Assembly: GCA_045600045.1 (NCBI GenBank)
Contig: JAZRXD010000058.1
Coordinates: forward strand, 1 to 38,261
DNA length: 38,261 nucleotides
Direction: 5' to 3'
Source of the DNA: UBA1715 sp045600045
GTDB taxonomy: Bacteria > Bacteroidota > Bacteroidia > Bacteroidales > UBA1715
Part shown: one piece after another, positions 29,799 to 38,261 of the stretch
Layout: the number at the start of each line of letters is the position of its first letter
Position numbering within the stretch: position 1 is the first letter of the stretch
Position numbers and translations under genes: made by a program
Notes under the pieces: generated by a model
Databases searched by the model: none
What the model saw: only the letters and a program-made list of their open reading frames with translations
Told to the model about the DNA's origin: nothing

Positions 29799-31127
29799 AT
29801 GGAAACAAACGACAAAGGAAAATTGGCTAAAATCCTCCATTTCATCACTATAGATGTGTGGAGCATCAATTTAAAAAAGATTTCCGACAGGAATTACAAG
29901 CTCATCCGCTTTTTGCAAATTTCTATCTTATCGGTTAAGAGTTTCATTCAAAAACGTTGCCTCGAAAAAGCGTCGGCTCTAACCTACTACACGGTACTTT
30001 CCATTGTGCCGATTGCCGCAATGGCTTTTGGTATTGCAAAAGGGTTCGGATTCGACAAAAACATCGAAGATTATCTTATTGAACTTTGCGGCGACAAACA
30101 GGACTTGGTTGATATGATTATCAACTTCAGCGAATCGATGTTGGCACGCACACAGGGCGGATTGATTGCCGGAATTGGTATTGTTGTGTTGTTGTGGTCG
30201 GTCATAAAAGTTATGGGTAATATCGAAAGTGCGTTCAACGAAATTTGGTCGGTCAACAAACAACGTTCACTTAACCGTAAATTGAGCGACTATTTAACTA
30301 TAATGCTTTTAGCTCCAATTTTCCTAATCATTTCATACAGCGCAACTTCGTACATCACATCGTTTGTTGAAAATTTGGCCCTTTCTATTGAATGGGTGAA
30401 CAAATTCCACGGACTATTGGAATTTGGCATGAAATTGCTGCCTTACAGTTTATTGTGGTTTGCGTTTGCGATTTTATATATGATCATGCCAAACACAAAA
30501 GTTGAATTCAAGGCGGCTTTCATTAGTGGAATTATTTCGGGAATAGCATTCCAAATCGTTCAATATTTCTATGTAAAATTCCAAATTGGTGTGTCGAACT
30601 ACAATGCCATATACGGAAGTTTCGCCGTAATTCCGTTGTTTCTCGTTTGGATGCAATTGTCGTGGACAATTATTTTGGTCGGAGCAGGAATGTCATATGC
30701 AATACAAAATGTAAAAAATTTTGAATATGAAATGGAAGTCAATCTATTAAGTCAATCCTTACGGACAAAATTGGCACTTCTCATTTTACAGTCAACAGCA
30801 AAACGATTCAAAGAAGGCAAAAAACCACAAACATCCCTTGAAATCAGTGAAGAAATAGATCTTCCACACAGAATAACAAAAATGATTTTAGTTTCAATGA
30901 TTGACTCTGAACTTATCCGCGAAGTCAAAACCGATGATGAGCAGCAATTTGCCTACATTCCAGCTTTCGACATTGATGATATGACAATAGAAACCTGCGT
31001 GAAAAAACTACAAAATTCAGGAATCACCACATTGGATTTTAAAGATGACGAAACCTTCCACGAAATTTCCAAAATTATCGACAACATTCAGTTTCCCGAA
31101 AATTGCCAAATAATCAATATAAAATGA
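29799..31127 (+). CDS. YihY/BrkB-family inner-membrane protein
   Basis: The 442-residue protein has an N-terminal cytoplasmic stretch, a YihY/virulence-factor-BrkB core with about six transmembrane helices (about 50-290; KASALTYYTVLSIVPIAAM and GSFAVIPLFLVWMQLSW are the family signatures), and a C-terminal cytoplasmic winged-helix-like extension (about 320-440). The family was once called ribonuclease BN in error; its function is unknown. It overlaps the M28 peptidase gene by ATGA (31124-31127). Confidence 0.9.
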   Translation: METNDKGKLAKILHFITIDVWSINLKKISDRNYKLIRFLQISILSVKSFIQKRCLEKASALTYYTVLSIVPIAAMAFGIAKGFGFDKNIEDYLIELCGDKQDLVDMIINFSESMLARTQGGLIAGIGIVVLLWSVIKVMGNIESAFNEIWSVNKQRSLNRKLSDYLTIMLLAPIFLIISYSATSYITSFVENLALSIEWVNKFHGLLEFGMKLLPYSLLWFAFAILYMIMPNTKVEFKAAFISGIISGIAFQIVQYFYVKFQIGVSNYNAIYGSFAVIPLFLVWMQLSWTIILVGAGMSYAIQNVKNFEYEMEVNLLSQSLRTKLALLILQSTAKRFKEGKKPQTSLEISEEIDLPHRITKMILVSMIDSELIREVKTDDEQQFAYIPAFDIDDMTIETCVKKLQNSGITTLDFKDDETFHEISKIIDNIQFPENCQIINIK

Positions 31128-32446
31128 AACGAATAATCGTTATTCTAAACTTATTTCTAACAACTTCGCTTTTTGCACAAGTTGAAGATGCCCGGAAGTT
31201 CATACAAGATTTGACAGCCCCAAATATGTTTGGCCGAGGTTACGTGAATAATGGCGTTCAAAAAGCATATGATTATATTCAAGATGTTTTGGATTTTCAA
31301 TTTGGTTTAATGCAATTTTGGGGCGACAGCGGACAGCAAATAGAATATTCCGTCAATACGTTTCCCGACAAACTTAGTTTGAAAATTGACGGCGTTGAAC
31401 TCAACTACGGCGAAGATTTTATTATTGACGGAGCAAGCTGCGGAGGAACAAAAACCTTAAAATGTATTCAATTCAACAAGAATGATTTGCGAGATGTTTG
31501 CAATGGTTCCAACGTATCAAAACTAAAAGAGAAATACAAGACTAAATACCCAAACACCTGCTTGATTTTTGACGAAACAGATACGACATTTTCACAAAAC
31601 GAAATCAACATAATAAACGATTGGATTACGTATGATTTAGTACACAGCACAATCTATCCCATCGGAGCAATTATAAAAATCACCAATCAGAAATTGACAC
31701 AAAATATTTCCAGCAACTGCGGAATTGTCCCCTTTTTCATTGTTTCGAACAAAAATTTGAAATCAAAGACTCCAAAATCAATTTCTTTCGATGTAACACA
31801 GAAAATCGAAAAGGTAACAAGTGGCAACTTCGGTACAGAAATAGAACATCCAAATACAGATGAAAGTCCTGACTATCCCAAAACTCTGTTTTTCACAGTT
31901 CACTACGACCATTTAGGACAATTCGGACAAACCGTTTACCAAGGTGCAAACGACAATGCAAGCGGTATTGCAATGTTGCTTACTCTTGCCAAATACTTTA
32001 AAGATCATCACGAAAATCTAAAAGTCAATCTTTGTTTTGTCGCATTTACCGGCGAAGAATTGGGACTTCTCGGTTCACACGCATTCGTAAACGACAACGA
32101 ATGGTATGATATTGAGCCAACAGATTTTGTCATCAATCTGGATATGGTCGGCACCGGCGATGAAGGAATTTGCGTGGTAAACGGAAAAGTTTACGAAAGA
32201 GAAATGGACTTACTCAACAAAATCAACGAAGAAAACCATTATTTCTCAAACATTCAACTTCGTGGCGAAGCGTGCAACAGCGACCATTGCTCGTTCGACA
32301 AAGCACATATTCCGTGTTTCTATATCTACACAAAAGGAGGAACACAAGCCTACCACGATATTCACGACACTGCCGACCAATTGCCACTCACGAAATTCAA
32401 CGAGCTTTTCAACCTACTTGTGAAATTCGCCGAGCAGTATGAATAA
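31124..32446 (+). CDS. Exported M28-family metallopeptidase
   Basis: The 440-residue protein starts with a signal peptide (KRIIVILNLFLTTSLFAQ). It has an N-terminal alpha/beta region with a PA-domain-like part and a C-terminal M28 zinc-peptidase domain (about 245-435). Zinc ligands and catalytic residues are visible in VHYDHLG, GANDNASG, FTGEELGLLG, INLDMVG and SDHCSF. M28 enzymes are aminopeptidases or carboxypeptidases, or glutaminyl cyclases in some branches. It should act in the periplasm or outside the cell. The ATG at 31124 is chosen for the signal peptide and overlaps the upstream stop (ATGA). Confidence 0.88.
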   Translation: MKRIIVILNLFLTTSLFAQVEDARKFIQDLTAPNMFGRGYVNNGVQKAYDYIQDVLDFQFGLMQFWGDSGQQIEYSVNTFPDKLSLKIDGVELNYGEDFIIDGASCGGTKTLKCIQFNKNDLRDVCNGSNVSKLKEKYKTKYPNTCLIFDETDTTFSQNEINIINDWITYDLVHSTIYPIGAIIKITNQKLTQNISSNCGIVPFFIVSNKNLKSKTPKSISFDVTQKIEKVTSGNFGTEIEHPNTDESPDYPKTLFFTVHYDHLGQFGQTVYQGANDNASGIAMLLTLAKYFKDHHENLKVNLCFVAFTGEELGLLGSHAFVNDNEWYDIEPTDFVINLDMVGTGDEGICVVNGKVYEREMDLLNKINEENHYFSNIQLRGEACNSDHCSFDKAHIPCFYIYTKGGTQAYHDIHDTADQLPLTKFNELFNLLVKFAEQYE

Positions 32447-32494
32447 TTGTTAATTTTTTATCTTGCCTATTTCCCAAAAATTTGCAGAAACTAG

Positions 32495-32502
32495 TATTTT
32501 TG
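32495..32502 (+). promoter_or_regulatory. -7 box (TATTTTTG) of guaA
   Basis: TATTTTTG lies 20 nt upstream of the ATG at 32522. A TTTC at 32470-32473 sits 21 nt above it. No purine riboswitch is evident. Confidence 0.5.
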
Positions 32503-32521
32503 CGACATAATTAAAATTCTA

Positions 32522-34126
32522 ATGGAAAAAATAATCATTCTTGACTTTGGTTCACAGACAACCCAACTGATTGGACGCCGAGTTCGTGAGTTAGACACAT
32601 TCTGCGAAATCGTTCCTTACAACAAATTCCCGAAAGACGACAAAGACGTTATTGGAGTAATTTTAAGTGGATCGCCTTTCAGCGTGTACGACGAAAAATC
32701 ATTTAAAGTTGACTTGACCGACATCCGAGGGAAATATCCTATTCTTGGTATTTGCTACGGAGCTCAATTCATGGCTCAAACATATGGCGGAAAAGTTGAA
32801 TCAGCAGGAACACGTGAATACGGACGTGCAAATTTGTCATCTTTCGACAAAACAAATCCTTTATTACAAGGTTTGGACGACAATTCGCAAGTTTGGATGT
32901 CGCACGGCGACACAATCACAAAATTACCTACTGGTGCAAAAAAAATAGCATCAACAAGTAAAGTTGAATTTGCAGCATATCAATTTGAAGGCGAGAAAGT
33001 TTGGGGTGTACAATTCCATCCCGAAGTGTTCCACTCTACTCAAGGAACACAATTATTAAAGAATTTCGTAGTAAACATCTGTGGCGGACATCAAACATGG
33101 AGTCCAGCTTCGTTTGTTGAAACAACAGTTGCAGAATTAAAAGCCCAACTTGGTAATGACCGCGTAATTCTTGGTTTGAGTGGTGGTGTTGACTCATCTG
33201 TTGCAGCAGTATTGTTGAACAAAGCAATTGGCAAAAATTTAACCTGTATTTTTGTTGACCACGGATTGTTGCGTAAAAATGAAGCTAAAAACGTGCTTCA
33301 CGATTATGAATGTCTTGGTTTGAACGTTATCGGTGTCGATGCAAGCAACAAATTCTTCAAAGAATTGGAAGGTGTTACCGAACCAGAACGCAAACGTAAA
33401 ATTATTGGTGCAGGTTTCATTGACGTATTTGATGCCGAGGCTCAAAAAATTACCGATGCCAAATGGTTGGCACAAGGAACAATCTATCCTGATAGAATTG
33501 AAAGTTTGAGCATTACCGGAATGGTAATCAAGAGCCATCACAACGTAGGTGGTTTGCCAGAAAAAATGAATTTAAAACTTTGTGAGCCATTAAAATGGTT
33601 ATTCAAAGATGAAGTTCGTCGTGTTGGTCGTCAATTGGGAATGCCAGAACATTTGATAACTCGTCACCCATTTCCAGGACCTGGCTTGGCTGTTCGTATT
33701 CTTGGTGATATTACAAGAGATAAGGTTCGTATTCTTCAAGATGCCGATGATATTTTCATTCAAGGTTTGAGAGATTGGAAAGTGAAACTTTCTGGCGAAG
33801 AGGCTCGTAAAGTTCTTGCTGCTGGTGTTCCTGCAAATATGACAAATGGAGAAATTGAAGTTTCACTATACGACCAAATTTGGCAAGCTGGTGTAATTCT
33901 ATTACCAATTAAGAGTGTTGGTGTGATGGGCGACGAACGCACATACGAACGTGCCGTTGCGCTTCGTGCGGTTACCAGTACCGATGCCATGACAGCCGAT
34001 TGGGCTCATCTTCCATACGAATTTATGGCAAAAGTTTCCAACGACATTATTAATAAGGTAAAAGGTGTCAATCGCGTATGCTACGACATTTCGTCGAAAC
34101 CACCTTCAACAATAGAGTGGGAATAG
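32522..34126 (+). CDS. guaA: GMP synthase (glutamine-hydrolysing)
   Basis: GuaA converts XMP to GMP with glutamine and ATP. The 534-residue protein has an N-terminal class I glutamine amidotransferase (GICYGAQFMAQ with catalytic Cys; VQFHPEVFHS), an ATP-pyrophosphatase domain with GLSGGVDSS, and a C-terminal dimerisation domain (HPFPGPGLAVRILGD and the terminal SKPPSTIEWE). It is monocistronic, with its own promoter and a terminator shared with maf, which converges on it. Confidence 0.97.
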   Translation: MEKIIILDFGSQTTQLIGRRVRELDTFCEIVPYNKFPKDDKDVIGVILSGSPFSVYDEKSFKVDLTDIRGKYPILGICYGAQFMAQTYGGKVESAGTREYGRANLSSFDKTNPLLQGLDDNSQVWMSHGDTITKLPTGAKKIASTSKVEFAAYQFEGEKVWGVQFHPEVFHSTQGTQLLKNFVVNICGGHQTWSPASFVETTVAELKAQLGNDRVILGLSGGVDSSVAAVLLNKAIGKNLTCIFVDHGLLRKNEAKNVLHDYECLGLNVIGVDASNKFFKELEGVTEPERKRKIIGAGFIDVFDAEAQKITDAKWLAQGTIYPDRIESLSITGMVIKSHHNVGGLPEKMNLKLCEPLKWLFKDEVRRVGRQLGMPEHLITRHPFPGPGLAVRILGDITRDKVRILQDADDIFIQGLRDWKVKLSGEEARKVLAAGVPANMTNGEIEVSLYDQIWQAGVILLPIKSVGVMGDERTYERAVALRAVTSTDAMTADWAHLPYEFMAKVSNDIINKVKGVNRVCYDISSKPPSTIEWE

Positions 34127-34137
34127 AATTTAGTGAT

Positions 34138-34172
34138 AAAAAAGCGAATCAAAATTTGATTCGCTTTTTTTT
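34138..34172. terminator. Bidirectional terminator between guaA and maf
   Basis: A long A/T-flanked stem (AAAAAAGCGAATC with GATTCGCTTTTTT) around a 7-nt loop lies 12 nt after the guaA stop, with a T-run on each strand. Confidence 0.88.
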
Positions 34173-34207
34173 GTATTATGCGTCAAACATTTGTCTTGAT
34201 TCTTGAA

Positions 34208-34798
34208 TCAAAACTTTTGTAAAATCTGTTCGTACAAACAATGCACTGGCAATCCCATAATATTGTAATACGAACCTTCTATCCTATCTATTCCAATATA
34301 ACCAATCCATTCCTGAACGCCATAGGCTCCAGCTTTATCTAACGGTTTATATTTTTCCACATAATAATCAATTTCACTGTCGAAAATTGCGGAAAAAGTT
34401 ACTTTCGACAAGCAATTAAATCTATAGTGAGATTTTTTAGTACCAAAACAAACGCCAGTCACCACATTGTGCGTTTTTCCAGAAAGAAAGCGAATCATTT
34501 CCTTCGCATCGTTCACATTTTTTGGTTTTCCCAGTGCTCGATCTTCACAAAAAACCAAAGTATCAGCAGTTATTAAAAAATCATTTGTTTGTAAGTCTGA
34601 TAAAAGAGCATCAAATTTTTGTTGTGCTATACTTTCTGGTATTTTTTCGAGAGGTAAAGACTTGTCAACTACTTCATTTGTATCTTTTACACGAATTTCA
34701 AACGGAACATCCAGTCCTGCAAGCAATTCCTTTCTGCGTGGCGATGCAGAACCAAGAATCACATGATAATTCTGTAATTTCGAAGCCAACAAATTCAT
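34208..34798 (-). CDS. maf: Maf-family nucleoside-triphosphate pyrophosphatase
   Basis: The 196-residue protein has the Maf signature LGSASPRRKELL near its N-terminus, ITADTLVFCEDRALGKP in the middle and YGVQEWIGYIGIDRIEGSYYN near its end. These enzymes hydrolyse dTTP, UTP or modified nucleotides. The ATG at 34798 is chosen over a TTG at 34804. It lies 2 nt from the stop of the UbiA gene, as the last gene of a conserved Bacteroidota cluster. Confidence 0.93.
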   Translation of the reverse strand: MNLLASKLQNYHVILGSASPRRKELLAGLDVPFEIRVKDTNEVVDKSLPLEKIPESIAQQKFDALLSDLQTNDFLITADTLVFCEDRALGKPKNVNDAKEMIRFLSGKTHNVVTGVCFGTKKSHYRFNCLSKVTFSAIFDSEIDYYVEKYKPLDKAGAYGVQEWIGYIGIDRIEGSYYNIMGLPVHCLYEQILQKF

Positions 34799-34800
34799 AA

Positions 34801-35718
34801 TCAAAAAATTAACGGAATCAAATACAAAAGTCCCATCAACATAACTAATTTTAAAATGAGACTTACACGACCGTAATCTTCCGCCGTTTCTGCTTTAACC
34901 AATCTAAATAAAGAATAAAGCAACGGAAGAACAATTCCAATATTCAAAAACAACAATGAATATAAGTCGTTCAACTTACAGATTTGTGCAAAGACAAGCG
35001 AAAATATCACAACAACACTCACGCCAATTGTGCTATAGCGAGCGACACCCATTCCTAACGAAATCGGCAACGTATTTCTGCCGTATGTCCTATCGCCTTC
35101 CACATCTTCAATATCTTTTACCATTTCGCGTTGTAAAGTCAATAAAAATGCAAAAATGGTATACCCCAAACTCCAAACCAAGATTTCCTCCAAACGGATG
35201 TGCATTTCACGCAACGAATCCAAAGGAATCGACAACAACGGCAACGTTTCGTACAAAACCTCAATCAACGGAACGGCAGCAACCAACAATGCAACCACAA
35301 CATTTCCCAAAATCGGTTCTTTGCTAAACGTTGTTGAATAAAACCATAAAATACCGGCAATAAATAAAAACACAAACGTAAAATTCGGACGTCCAATGCC
35401 AAACGACACAAGAGCACCACACACACAACCAACAATATTCAAAATCCAATGATAAATCATTGCCGTCTTTCGATTGATTGATTTTCCGACCAAAACTTTA
35501 TCAGGTTTGTTCATCATATCGGCATTCACGTCAAAATAATCATTGATGACATAACCTGCTGCAGAAATACAAACCGTAGCAAGCACAAGCAAGCAAAAAC
35601 CAACAGTCGACAACAGCAACGGCATATAAACACCTATCAAAGCATAGCGAATCACTATCATTGTCGCGACAATGATTAGTAGATTTTTGTATCGTATTAA
35701 ACGTAAGAATTCCAACAT
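34801..35718 (-). CDS. UbiA-family prenyltransferase
   Basis: The 305-residue protein has about eight transmembrane segments and the two Asp-rich UbiA motifs, NDYFDVNAD and DIEDVEGD, that bind magnesium and the polyprenyl diphosphate. UbiA relatives transfer prenyl groups to aromatic or glycerol-phosphate acceptors. In this Bacteroidota neighbourhood it is commonly annotated geranylgeranylglycerol-phosphate geranylgeranyltransferase; the real acceptor here is not known. The ATG at 35718 is 1 nt beyond the kdsC stop. A longer reading to 35763 would overlap kdsC. Confidence 0.88.
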   Translation of the reverse strand: MLEFLRLIRYKNLLIIVATMIVIRYALIGVYMPLLLSTVGFCLLVLATVCISAAGYVINDYFDVNADMMNKPDKVLVGKSINRKTAMIYHWILNIVGCVCGALVSFGIGRPNFTFVFLFIAGILWFYSTTFSKEPILGNVVVALLVAAVPLIEVLYETLPLLSIPLDSLREMHIRLEEILVWSLGYTIFAFLLTLQREMVKDIEDVEGDRTYGRNTLPISLGMGVARYSTIGVSVVVIFSLVFAQICKLNDLYSLLFLNIGIVLPLLYSLFRLVKAETAEDYGRVSLILKLVMLMGLLYLIPLIF

Positions 35719-35719
35719 A

Positions 35720-36241
35720 TTACCAAACAAAAGCTTCTTCGCGTAACCAATTGTCCTGTGCACGCAAAGTTTGTTCTATCACATCGCGAACACAACCTTG
35801 TCCACCAATTTTATTTGAAACATAATCTGCAATTTCAATTATTTCGTGAGCTGCGTCCGCAGGACAAACTTTCGCACCACAACGTTGCATCACACGCATA
35901 TCAGGAATATCGTCGCCCATATACATCACTTCTTTGGGCGACAAATTATATTTTTCAAGAAATTGTTCAAAGCAAACCATTTTATCGCTTGCTTCAATAA
36001 AAACATCTTTAACGCCTAAATCATTAAAACGACCTATTACGGATTTACATTTTCCTCCAGTAATAATTCCAATTGGATACCCAATTTTTGTGGCATAATG
36101 AACCGCATAACCATCTTTGGTATTGGTCGTACGCATTTGCAAACCATTTCCGTCAACATAGACAAAACCATTTGTCCACACTCCATCAACGTCAAAAATA
36201 AACGCTTTTATATTTTTTAATTTGTCTTTGAAATTTTTCAT
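35720..36241 (-). CDS. kdsC: KDO-8-phosphate phosphatase-like HAD hydrolase
   Basis: The 173-residue protein is a capless HAD (subclass IIIC) with FDVDGVWTNG (nucleophile and acid Asp intact) and MGDDIPDMRVM. It is homologous to KdsC, which removes phosphate from KDO-8-phosphate in lipopolysaccharide core synthesis. Motif I has WTNG where typical KdsC has xTDG. KdsC-like and sialic-acid-9-phosphate phosphatases cannot be told apart here with certainty. It starts 1 nt from the DUF2520 gene stop and ends 1 nt from the UbiA start. Confidence 0.85.
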   Translation of the reverse strand: MKNFKDKLKNIKAFIFDVDGVWTNGFVYVDGNGLQMRTTNTKDGYAVHYATKIGYPIGIITGGKCKSVIGRFNDLGVKDVFIEASDKMVCFEQFLEKYNLSPKEVMYMGDDIPDMRVMQRCGAKVCPADAAHEIIEIADYVSNKIGGQGCVRDVIEQTLRAQDNWLREEAFVW

Positions 36242-36242
36242 A

Positions 36243-37016
36243 CTATTTCTTTTCGGAATGAACTTTCACAATACTTTCGCTTATCGCATTGTAAATTTTC
36301 AAAATATCTTCGTGTTCAGACAATAAATCACGATGTTTCTGCATAATCAATTCATCGCCACGAACTGCAGGTCCAGTCTGTGCTTCGTATGGTGAATATT
36401 TCAACATTTTTTCATACGTTTCCTTTATCAGCGGTTTTAGCAAATCAAACGGAATTTGATTTTCCTTCATCAAATTTTCGGCTAACGTATATAAATGATT
36501 CGAAAAATTATTTACAAGCACTGCACTCAAATGCAAAACAGCATGTTGTTCCGACGTAAGAACTTGAACATGAGGCGTAACATTTTTCATCAAATCAACC
36601 AAAATTTGTTGATTAGCTTCGGTATTTGCTTCAATAAAAACTGGTATTTCGGAGTAATTCAAATCTTTAAATTTCGAAAAAGTCTGCAATGGATAAATAC
36701 AACCATAATTCGTCGCATGATCATAAAAGACATTTATTCCAACACTTCCTGATGTATGAACAACCAATTTGTCGCCAACCGACAACTGGCGTAAAATCGG
36801 ACTGATTGCACTATCCGAAACACAAAGCACATATACATCTGCATCTTTGTTTATATCCTGAAAATCAGTAGCAAATGAGCAACCAATTTCCGAAGCCAAT
36901 TCAACAGCCGACTTCATTGTACGACTAACGATTTGCACGACTTGAATATCGGACGCAATCAAGGCTTTCGCGAAGTGAGTACCCACATTTCCAGCTCCGA
37001 TGATTACAACTTTCAT
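36243..37016 (-). CDS. DUF2520 Rossmann-fold dehydrogenase-like protein
   Basis: The 257-residue protein has an N-terminal NAD(P)-binding Rossmann domain (VVIIGAGNVGTHFAKAL, residues 2-18) and a C-terminal helical DUF2520 domain (about 130-250, with the AVLHLSAVLVNNFSNHL stretch). The family resembles F420- or NADP-dependent oxidoreductases and ketopantoate reductase, but its substrate is unknown. It leads the DUF2520-kdsC-UbiA-maf unit. A TATCTTTG box at 37055-37062 is the likely promoter. Confidence 0.87.
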   Translation of the reverse strand: MKVVIIGAGNVGTHFAKALIASDIQVVQIVSRTMKSAVELASEIGCSFATDFQDINKDADVYVLCVSDSAISPILRQLSVGDKLVVHTSGSVGINVFYDHATNYGCIYPLQTFSKFKDLNYSEIPVFIEANTEANQQILVDLMKNVTPHVQVLTSEQHAVLHLSAVLVNNFSNHLYTLAENLMKENQIPFDLLKPLIKETYEKMLKYSPYEAQTGPAVRGDELIMQKHRDLLSEHEDILKIYNAISESIVKVHSEKK

Positions 37017-37054
37017 AGCTACAAAATAATAACCTTTTATCGTTCCAAGTCCGA

Positions 37055-37062
37055 CAAAGATA
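37055..37062 (-). promoter_or_regulatory. -7 box (TATCTTTG) of the DUF2520-kdsC-UbiA-maf unit
   Basis: TATCTTTG on the minus strand lies 38 nt upstream of the ATG at 37016, between it and ribH. The nearest CAAA on the plus strand (37076) gives a -33 spacing of only 13 nt, so the -33 is unclear. Confidence 0.45.
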
Positions 37063-37094
37063 GAAAAAATCTATACAAAGAAAAATGATTTCGA

Positions 37095-37574
37095 CTAATT
37101 GTAAAGAGCCATTTTGATAGCAGTCACAGCAGCTTCAACTCCTTTATTTCCGTACTTTCCGCCAGCTCTGTCCATTGCCTGTTCTTTGTTGTTCACAGTC
37201 AACAATCCAAAGATAAATGGCAAATCATACGAAAGATTTAATTCAGTCATTCCGTACGAAACAGATTGGCAAATATATGTAAAATGAGGTGTTTCTCCTT
37301 GAATTACTGTTCCTATCGCTATCACGGCATCAACATCATAGTTTTCTGCCATAATACGTGCGCCATATGTCAATTCAAATGAACCAGGAACGTAATTGAT
37401 AATGATATTCTTTTCAGCAACGCCATGTTTTTGCAATGTTTCAACAGCACCTTGCAACAATTTGGTGTTTACATCCATGTTCCATTCTGCAACAACAATA
37501 CCAATTGATAATTCTGACGCATTTGGAACAGAATCCGGATTGTATTCTGAAAGATTTTTTAGCGAAGTTGCCAT
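37095..37574 (-). CDS. ribH: 6,7-dimethyl-8-ribityllumazine synthase
   Basis: RibH makes the lumazine precursor of riboflavin. The 159-residue protein shows the family motifs VVAEWN (about 28-33), NYVPGSFELTYGAR, IGTVIQGETPHFTYIC and FGLLTVNNKEQAMDRAGG. Length is normal. Its ATG overlaps the upstream TPR gene stop (TAATG at 37572-37576), so translation is probably coupled. No other rib genes or FMN riboswitch are in the window. Confidence 0.96.
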   Translation of the reverse strand: MATSLKNLSEYNPDSVPNASELSIGIVVAEWNMDVNTKLLQGAVETLQKHGVAEKNIIINYVPGSFELTYGARIMAENYDVDAVIAIGTVIQGETPHFTYICQSVSYGMTELNLSYDLPFIFGLLTVNNKEQAMDRAGGKYGNKGVEAAVTAIKMALYN

Positions 37575-38254
37575 TATTTCTTCAATTGAGCACGAGTAAT
37601 ATATTTGTCAACTGAAGATGCTTCTGGAGAACCGCTATATTCTTTTTTCAAAGATTGATATACTTCAGTAGCTTCGCTGTATTTTTCCATTTTTTCCAAA
37701 GTCATACCAGCTTTCATCAAATAACGTGGGCTCAACAATTCATGGCCTGCAACTTTTGCTGCTTTTTTATAGTATTTAACAGATTTTGCATAATCACCTG
37801 TTTCGTTATATGCATCACCTAACAAACCCAAAGCTAATGGTTCAACGATAGGATCATCACTTGAGAAATCTTCCAAATATTCTATTGCAGTTTCGTATTC
37901 GCCCAAACGCATTGCGCAACAACCTGCATAATAACGAGCAGTATTACCAGCTTTTGTGCTTCCAAATTCATCAACCACATCAATAAAACCTGTTACATTT
38001 TCATTTCCATATAATGCAATATGGAACGAATCTGCACGAAATTGAGCTTCGGCTTGCCACATAGCAGCCAACGCTTTATCTTGTTGTTTATTCAAATATA
38101 AATTTTTGTATGCGAAGAAACCGCAAATCAACAAAACGATGACTGCAACCACACACAATACAACTTTTTTATTTTGTTCTACAAATTGTTCTACTTTAGT
38201 CAATGAATCACCCAATTGTTCGATTTGGTCTTGATTCTGGATTTCTTCTGCCAT
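37574..38254 (-). CDS. Membrane-anchored tetratricopeptide-repeat protein (YfgM-like)
   Basis: The 226-residue protein has a short cytoplasmic N-terminus (about 1-30), one transmembrane helix (about 32-50, VVLCVVAVIVLLICGFFAY), and a periplasmic TPR region (about 70-220) with repeats such as YYAGCCAMRLGEYETAIEYL and LGDAYNETGDYAKSVKYYKK. The layout matches YfgM-like ancillary factors of the SecYEG translocon in other bacteria; that role is only inferred. It overlaps ribH by one base. Confidence 0.85.
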   Translation of the reverse strand: MAEEIQNQDQIEQLGDSLTKVEQFVEQNKKVVLCVVAVIVLLICGFFAYKNLYLNKQQDKALAAMWQAEAQFRADSFHIALYGNENVTGFIDVVDEFGSTKAGNTARYYAGCCAMRLGEYETAIEYLEDFSSDDPIVEPLALGLLGDAYNETGDYAKSVKYYKKAAKVAGHELLSPRYLMKAGMTLEKMEKYSEATEVYQSLKKEYSGSPEASSVDKYITRAQLKK

Positions 38255-38261
38255 TGTATTT

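Overview
The window is a stretch of an AT-rich bacterial chromosome whose gene content and promoters point to the phylum Bacteroidota, probably Bacteroidales. Pointers are the many TAnnTTTG boxes just upstream of start codons (with TTTG about 17-21 nt further up for the best ones), almost no Shine-Dalgarno sequences, a tmRNA whose tag reads GEENFALAA, DUF3127, and the DUF2520/KdsC/UbiA/Maf gene run. No phage, insertion sequence, rRNA or CRISPR array was seen. The species cannot be named from sequence reading alone.

Region 1 (1-5770) looks accessory. All genes are on the minus strand and loosely packed: a partial unknown gene, a YhcG/DUF1016 PDDEXK nuclease, a translationally coupled phosphoesterase and single-HKD phospholipase D-like protein, an acidic orphan, an AAA/DUF4143 ATPase and an ADP-ribosylglycohydrolase. 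It carries the least explained structure: a 22-nt direct repeat on both sides of the YhcG gene, a 27-nt palindrome inside that gene, a 31-bp leader/promoter element repeated before three start positions, and three 22-bp iterons in the leader of the DUF4143 gene.

Region 2 (5850-11157, minus) is a housekeeping run: Nif3-like protein, coiled-coil zinc-ribbon protein, nadD, LysE-type exporter, mnmE, a small zinc-ribbon protein and a HAD phosphatase. A terminator-like hairpin abuts the nadD start codon. Region 3 (11222-14985, plus) holds four overlapping genes (mini-PspC, cinA, low-molecular-weight tyrosine phosphatase, nucleoside-recognition membrane protein) and then a DUF3127 protein with a duplicated domain. 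Region 4 (15019-20697, mostly minus) holds a DUF1294 protein, rpsT behind tRNA-Glu, a Mur-ligase relative with degraded catalytic motifs, plus-strand metA, hisB and a TPR lipo/periplasmic-type protein that follows gyrA.

Region 5 (20710-32446) holds gyrA (minus), then plus-strand clpC, a cytoplasmic GH13 enzyme and an exported protein that overlap one another; minus-strand ssrA; and plus-strand YihY and M28 peptidase genes overlapping by ATGA. Region 6 (32522-38254) holds guaA (plus), converging on a minus-strand envelope run (DUF2520 protein, kdsC, UbiA prenyltransferase, maf), with ribH and a membrane-anchored TPR gene upstream of that run. All functional calls are by motif and family resemblance; no database search was run.
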